Positions 6,941-10,566 of a DNA stretch of 10,566 nucleotides are shown one piece after another. The DNA is from UBA8437 sp003445035 (GTDB lineage Bacteria > Planctomycetota > Planctomycetia > Planctomycetales > Planctomycetaceae). The DNA is taken from positions 1-10,566 of the forward strand of contig CALCHI010000472.1 of the NCBI GenBank assembly GCA_937901285.1, read 5' to 3'. Numbering within the stretch: position 1 is the stretch's first letter; each line of letters begins with the position of its first letter. The notes beneath the pieces are model-generated. The model was not told where the DNA came from, made no database searches, and saw only the letters and a list, made by a program, of their open reading frames with translations. The position numbers and the translations under genes are program-made.

Positions 6941-9328
6941 TCAGTGATTGAGCACGAACTCCTTGGTGTTGATCAATGCCCACAACAGGTCACGCAGTCC
7001 GTCGGGAATCGACTTGGACGTCGCCAGGTGCCGTTCGGCACGCGACACCTCGGTCTCACTCGGTGGCCGCCCCACTGTCCTCAGCCAGGCCAATCGGATC
7101 CACCTGGCGCGATCCGCCGCTGTCGCCCTGGCCTTCGGCCCGGTCGCCACTTCGGCCACCTCGTCGATCCAACCACTCTCATCCAATCGCATCCGGATCA
7201 GCGGGTCGTTGTGCAGGAACACGGCCTGCAGCAGCGACGGCTGGTTGACCCGTTCGCAGTCGCAGTTGAGCGATCGGGACGGCTTGCCGAAGACGTTCAT
7301 CGCGTAGGTGCCAGCCATCCGCATCGACAGGAAGCCGGTCGCACGACGTTGCAGGTTGCCACGGACCACCTGCAGCTTGTCCGTGGCCGCGGTCGCCTGC
7401 TTGACCGCATCGTAGACCACCTCGGCGGGCAGCCGCCGGGGGATCGCCCGGCTGAAGTTCCGACGGTCCTGGCGATTGGTCGCATTGGGTTTCCAGCTGC
7501 GCTGATACGCCTGGCTGTCGGTGATCTGGCGATGCAGCCACTTCATGTCGAACTTGTTGTCGACAAATCCCCTGGTCAACCATTTCAACAGCGCGGGATG
7601 GCTGGGCGGATTGGCGGGAGTGAAGGCATCTGGAGGCTCGACGATGCCGACGTGGAAGTAGCTGGCCCAGACCCGGTTGACGAAAGCCCGGGCAAACCAC
7701 GGGTTCGTGGGATCACTCATCCATTCCATGATCGGTCGCCGTGGATCGGCACCCGCTTCGATCGACACGGTCCCGCTGCCCAGCAACTGCAGTTCCAGCG
7801 GCTCGTCGGTCCGAGCGACCAGGAACGGCCAGCGGATCACTTCCCCGGCCCGGGCGGCGGCAAACTGTGGAAACCCCGGACCCTTACCGCGGGCACCGAC
7901 ACTTTCGAAGAACCGCGTGAACTCGGTGAAGTCCTGTTGTGTCCAACGGTCGAACGGGTGCTTGTGACACTCGGCACACTGCAACTGGATCCCCAGGAAA
8001 CTGTGGGCAAAAGCCAGGGCCTTGGACTTCGGCTTGGCGATACTGTTGCGGGTCCAGTAGTGGGGCATCGTCTTTCGCTTGGAGAAGTCGGCCGGATCCT
8101 CTCGCCTGACGTATGACGACATCTCGGCCGAATACTCTCCAGCGGTCTGATCCCCCTGGCGTCCCTCCGAGAGCACGATGCCCTCGACCAGCTTGTCGTA
8201 CCCCAGGTTCTCCGCCACACGACGATGCACCCAGCGGTACCACTGGATCGACAGGGCCTGTCCGACCTCCAGCACCGCGGTCTGGGCCGTCGGACTGCAG
8301 CCGGTGAAGTCACAGATCTTGTTGGTCCACCAGGCAGCGTACTCGGGTCGGCCGAGCAGTTCGTTGATCTTGCGAGAACGCTTTCGCGGTTCCTTCGAGG
8401 CCAGGAACGATTCGACCTCGTCCGGAGTGGGCAGTGAACCGGTGATGTCGATACTGGCCCGCCGCAGGAACTCGGCATCACTGCAGATCGCAGACGGCCG
8501 CATCCCCAGCTTGGCAAGCTTGGCCGCCACGAAGCCGTCGATCGGGTTGGCAAATGTCCCGCCGGGTGGGTCGAGCGACCGACCATCGCGAGGCCTCATC
8601 ACCGGAACCGCCGTCACCCCGTTGTCGTAGAACACCACGATGTGCGTGTCGCCGACGCCGGCAACGACCGAGTGCCCCTTCGAATCAACGGTGACCACCG
8701 AATCGTCGTTGCTGCGAAACCGGCACAGGCCGGTCACATCTTCCCGTGTTCCATCTTTCCAGACGGCCACGACCTCCAGGGACACATCGGCCCGCCTGTC
8801 ACGGAAAACGATCTCGGCAGGCGAAACATCCAGGCGGACCAGGTCCCGAGCCGCCTGGCTGCCCTTGGCCCCCGCCTCGATCCACCTCAGCAGCAGGCGG
8901 TGTTCCCAGCCGCCGGCTTCCAGCCGCTTGCCGCCCTCGTGATCGGTCTTCAACGTGGGCTTGCGAAGCACCAGGCTGTCGGCCGCGGAGGTCATCTTGA
9001 CCCGGGCCCCGTCCTCGGATGTGGCTTCGGCAATCAAGGCCGCGTGGTCACTGGCAAAGTCAAAACCGAACAGTGACAGCCGAAATCCTCCCTGCCCCTG
9101 GAACGAACCGTGGCACTTGGCCGAGTTGCACCCCAGCCGTCCCAGCAGCGGGACGACGTGTTTCTGGAAATCGGGCACCTCGCGGACACCCGCCGCGGCG
9201 AACCGCTCTGAAACCGGCCGCATCGTTTCGCCGGCCTCGACAGGTGCCAGGCAGCCGACCAGCAACACCGCGGCGAGCATCGACAGCGACGACCGATCAG
9301 CAATTCGACAGGCTGGTGACCTGCTCAT
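6941..9328 (-). CDS. Big_2/DUF1549/DUF1553 planctomycete surface protein with c-type-haem-like motifs
   Basis: A protein of 795 residues starting at ATG 9326-9328, which overlaps the upstream stop as ATGA. The leader has a hydrophobic core (17-25) ending LLVGC26, a good lipobox; ordinary cleavage after VEA32 is the alternative. Next is a PSCyt1-like segment, RLGCNSAKCHG (64-74), with C67, C72 and H73 in CxxxxCH spacing, followed by FRLSLFGFD. Residues about 167-246 look like a bacterial Ig-like (Big_2) domain. DUF1549 follows (about 261-475), including FLRRASIDITGSLPTPDEVE and CAECHKHPFDRW with a canonical CxxCH at 451-455. DUF1553 covers about 535-790, including NPWFARAFVNRVWASYF. The architecture is standard for planctomycetes. 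Haem attachment is suggested by motif only, and no enzymatic role is known. It is followed by its usual DUF1501 partner. Confidence 0.93.
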   Translation of the reverse strand: MSRSPACRIADRSSLSMLAAVLLVGCLAPVEAGETMRPVSERFAAAGVREVPDFQKHVVPLLGRLGCNSAKCHGSFQGQGGFRLSLFGFDFASDHAALIAEATSEDGARVKMTSAADSLVLRKPTLKTDHEGGKRLEAGGWEHRLLLRWIEAGAKGSQAARDLVRLDVSPAEIVFRDRRADVSLEVVAVWKDGTREDVTGLCRFRSNDDSVVTVDSKGHSVVAGVGDTHIVVFYDNGVTAVPVMRPRDGRSLDPPGGTFANPIDGFVAAKLAKLGMRPSAICSDAEFLRRASIDITGSLPTPDEVESFLASKEPRKRSRKINELLGRPEYAAWWTNKICDFTGCSPTAQTAVLEVGQALSIQWYRWVHRRVAENLGYDKLVEGIVLSEGRQGDQTAGEYSAEMSSYVRREDPADFSKRKTMPHYWTRNSIAKPKSKALAFAHSFLGIQLQCAECHKHPFDRWTQQDFTEFTRFFESVGARGKGPGFPQFAAARAGEVIRWPFLVARTDEPLELQLLGSGTVSIEAGADPRRPIMEWMSDPTNPWFARAFVNRVWASYFHVGIVEPPDAFTPANPPSHPALLKWLTRGFVDNKFDMKWLHRQITDSQAYQRSWKPNATNRQDRRNFSRAIPRRLPAEVVYDAVKQATAATDKLQVVRGNLQRRATGFLSMRMAGTYAMNVFGKPSRSLNCDCERVNQPSLLQAVFLHNDPLIRMRLDESGWIDEVAEVATGPKARATAADRARWIRLAWLRTVGRPPSETEVSRAERHLATSKSIPDGLRDLLWALINTKEFVLNH

Positions 9329-10566
9329 CTCCCCGACTTTCCTTCAGTTCCGTCAGACTTCCTGGCCGGTACTTTTTCGAGTTCTTCGACCACCGTGAAC
9401 GAATCCACGGTCGGGTCAGTATGCACGGCCCCCAGGCGGATCCGGTCACCGATCTTCAGGTCACCGAACTTCTCCCGAAACGAATCGTTGAAGAAACCCC
9501 GCATGCTCATCAACCGTCCGACGCTGGCCTTGGGGTCGGTCGCACGGCTGGTTTTCTGTGAACTCTCGATCGAATTGATCTTCAGCGTCAGCTCGTACCC
9601 CTGCTCGGACTTTTCGGTAATCGTCCCGACGACCACGCCACGGAACCCGCGGAACGACTCGGCCGGAACCGGGTATGTCTCGGGGTCGAACGGAATGGCC
9701 CGTTCAAGAACGGTGGCCTTGGGCGAAAGCGAGAACGTGGTGCCCTGGAGCGTTCCGGAACGGAACTTCAGGGTCTCGCCACGCTTGATCAGCAACAGGG
9801 TGTCGAGCCACGACCCGGAAATGCCGGTCACCTTGACGGTCTTACCCAGCACCGTCTGCTTCAACGACCGGTCGCCATAGATCGCCGTGATGTAGTCGAC
9901 CTGCATCGTGAACTCGCCCAGTTCGACATCCTTGGACTTCAGACGCCCGATGACGATCGAATAGAACGTCTCGGTGCCACCCTTTTTGCCTCGCCTCTTG
10001 CGGCCCTTGCCACCCTTGCCGCCCTTGCCTGTTCCCTTCATCGCCATGGCACCGGTACCGCCGATGCCTATCGAGGTGACCGTGCCGACCTTTGTCCCGG
10101 CAAATTGCTTCCGGAACCGCTCACCAACAAACACGATCCGCGGTTCCTCTTCGCCGTCCTCCGACGGCAGCTCGAACACGACGATGTACTCTTTGTCCTT
10201 GACCCCCTTGTAGACCAGCTTGGCGGCCAGGGGTGCCGATCCCAGTTGCTGGAACCCGGACTTACCCTTTCCACCCTTGGGTTTTTTCCCATCGGCTTTT
10301 GCGGCCGCCGCCTTGTACTCGGCAACCGCCTCTTTCTCGGTCAGCTTACCGGCGGCCACCGCCGCCTTGAGCTCTCGGCCCAGCGCCTTCAGGTCCACCC
10401 CGGGTGATCTCGCGGGTTTCTTGCCATCGGCCTCGGCAGCTGCCGCCTTGTACTCGGCGATTGCCTCTTTCTCGGTCAGCTTGCCGGCAGCCACCGCCGC
10501 CTTGAGCTCTCGGCCCAGCGCCTCCAGGTCCACCTTGGTTGAACGCCCTGGCTTCGACCCATCCCT
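9325..10566 (-). CDS. Unrecognised repeat protein with tandem 45-residue repeats and two beta-rich modules (partial, N-terminus off the right edge)
   Basis: 413 residues are visible. A GTG at 10531-10533 exists, but the frame stays open to the edge and the 11 residues before it match the end of a preceding repeat, so the true start lies outside. Numbering from that GTG: two 45-residue units (1-45, 46-90) with core GRELKAAVAAGKLTEKEA, predicted as a helix-turn-helix hairpin loosely like SHOCT domains. A region rich in beta strands follows (about 100-160). Next is a Lys/Gly/Arg run (166-186), then two related beta-rich modules (about 207-279 and 299-388), each with a G-K/R-x-hydrophobic segment followed by a GE/GD turn. 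The tail is Lys/Ser/Gly-rich. No catalytic motif was seen and the family is not recognised. The 4-bp overlap with the DUF1549/DUF1553 gene implies translational coupling and perhaps a joint structural role. Confidence 0.8.
   Translation of the reverse strand, partial: RDGSKPGRSTKVDLEALGRELKAAVAAGKLTEKEAIAEYKAAAAEADGKKPARSPGVDLKALGRELKAAVAAGKLTEKEAVAEYKAAAAKADGKKPKGGKGKSGFQQLGSAPLAAKLVYKGVKDKEYIVVFELPSEDGEEEPRIVFVGERFRKQFAGTKVGTVTSIGIGGTGAMAMKGTGKGGKGGKGRKRRGKKGGTETFYSIVIGRLKSKDVELGEFTMQVDYITAIYGDRSLKQTVLGKTVKVTGISGSWLDTLLLIKRGETLKFRSGTLQGTTFSLSPKATVLERAIPFDPETYPVPAESFRGFRGVVVGTITEKSEQGYELTLKINSIESSQKTSRATDPKASVGRLMSMRGFFNDSFREKFGDLKIGDRIRLGAVHTDPTVDSFTVVEELEKVPARKSDGTEGKSGR
10264..10398 (-). 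repeat. 135-bp coding tandem repeat, second unit
   Basis: It encodes VDLKALGREL onward through a GKLTEKEAVAEYK core to DGKKP, then degenerates into a Lys/Gly-rich linker. Protein differences from the first unit's core are conservative (Glu/Lys and Ile/Val). Confidence 0.85.
10399..10533 (-). repeat. 135-bp coding tandem repeat, first complete unit in the window
   Basis: It encodes 45 residues beginning VDLEALGREL and ending in a DGKKP-type linker. Over an 89-nt core compared by eye (10446-10534 against 10311-10399), 83 positions match the next unit. The unit period is exactly 135 bp, so the frame is preserved. Confidence 0.85.
10534..10566 (-). repeat. End of a further 135-bp repeat unit, cut by the window edge
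   Basis: The 11 codons read RDGSKPGRSTK and align with the linker of the next unit (ADGKKPARSPG), 6 of 11 identical. CCAT at 10559 is in register with copies at 10424 and 10289 (period 135). At least one more unit therefore lies to the right. Confidence 0.65.

Noticed and set aside
6944..8116. A 390-codon plus-strand open frame opposite the DUF1549/DUF1553 gene
   Set aside because: Composition is typical of an antisense shadow, and the minus strand has conserved DUF1549/DUF1553 motifs throughout.
10282..10288. AAAAAAC on the minus strand as a programmed -1 frameshift site
   Set aside because: The reading phase is AAA-AAA-CCC, not the A-AAA-AAC phase needed for slippage, and the zero frame continues through a coherent protein.

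Overview
The window looks like chromosomal DNA from a planctomycete (phylum Planctomycetota), probably a free-living aquatic one. The base composition is GC-rich. Two DUF1501 proteins and one protein carrying Big_2-like, DUF1549 and DUF1553 regions are present, and these families are greatly expanded in Planctomycetota. Exported proteins dominate. No RNA gene, IS element, CRISPR array or phage gene was seen. Coding density is high and no gap exceeds about 120 bases.

Left part (1-3492). A secreted alpha/beta-hydrolase (acetyl-xylan-esterase-like) runs off the left edge on the minus strand. It diverges from a rightward pair: a DUF1501 protein (744-2135) and an enolase-superfamily enzyme with a Tat-type leader (2242-3492). 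The 119-bp divergent gap (625-743) holds a plausible sigma-70 promoter for the rightward pair. The hydrolase and the enolase-type enzyme could both act on sugar-derived compounds outside the cytoplasm, but no substrate can be read from the sequence.

Right part (3511-10566). Four leftward genes look like one transcription unit. In transcription order they are: (a) a partial, unrecognised protein with tandem 45-residue repeats, a Lys/Gly-rich run and two beta-rich modules; (b) a 795-aa Big_2/DUF1549/DUF1553 protein with two c-type-haem-like motifs, overlapping (a) by 4 bp; (c) a second DUF1501 protein, 62 bp further on; (d) a large membrane acyltransferase (acyltransferase-3/OpgC-like) with an extra N-terminal membrane module, which abuts or overlaps (c). 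DUF1549/DUF1553 followed by DUF1501 is the standard planctomycete pairing. The flanking repeat protein and acyltransferase are the less usual members.

The two transcription units converge at 3492/3511, with only 18 bp between stop codons. A compact hairpin lies at the very end of the acyltransferase gene. Long antisense open frames across the window are GC-driven shadows and were not annotated.
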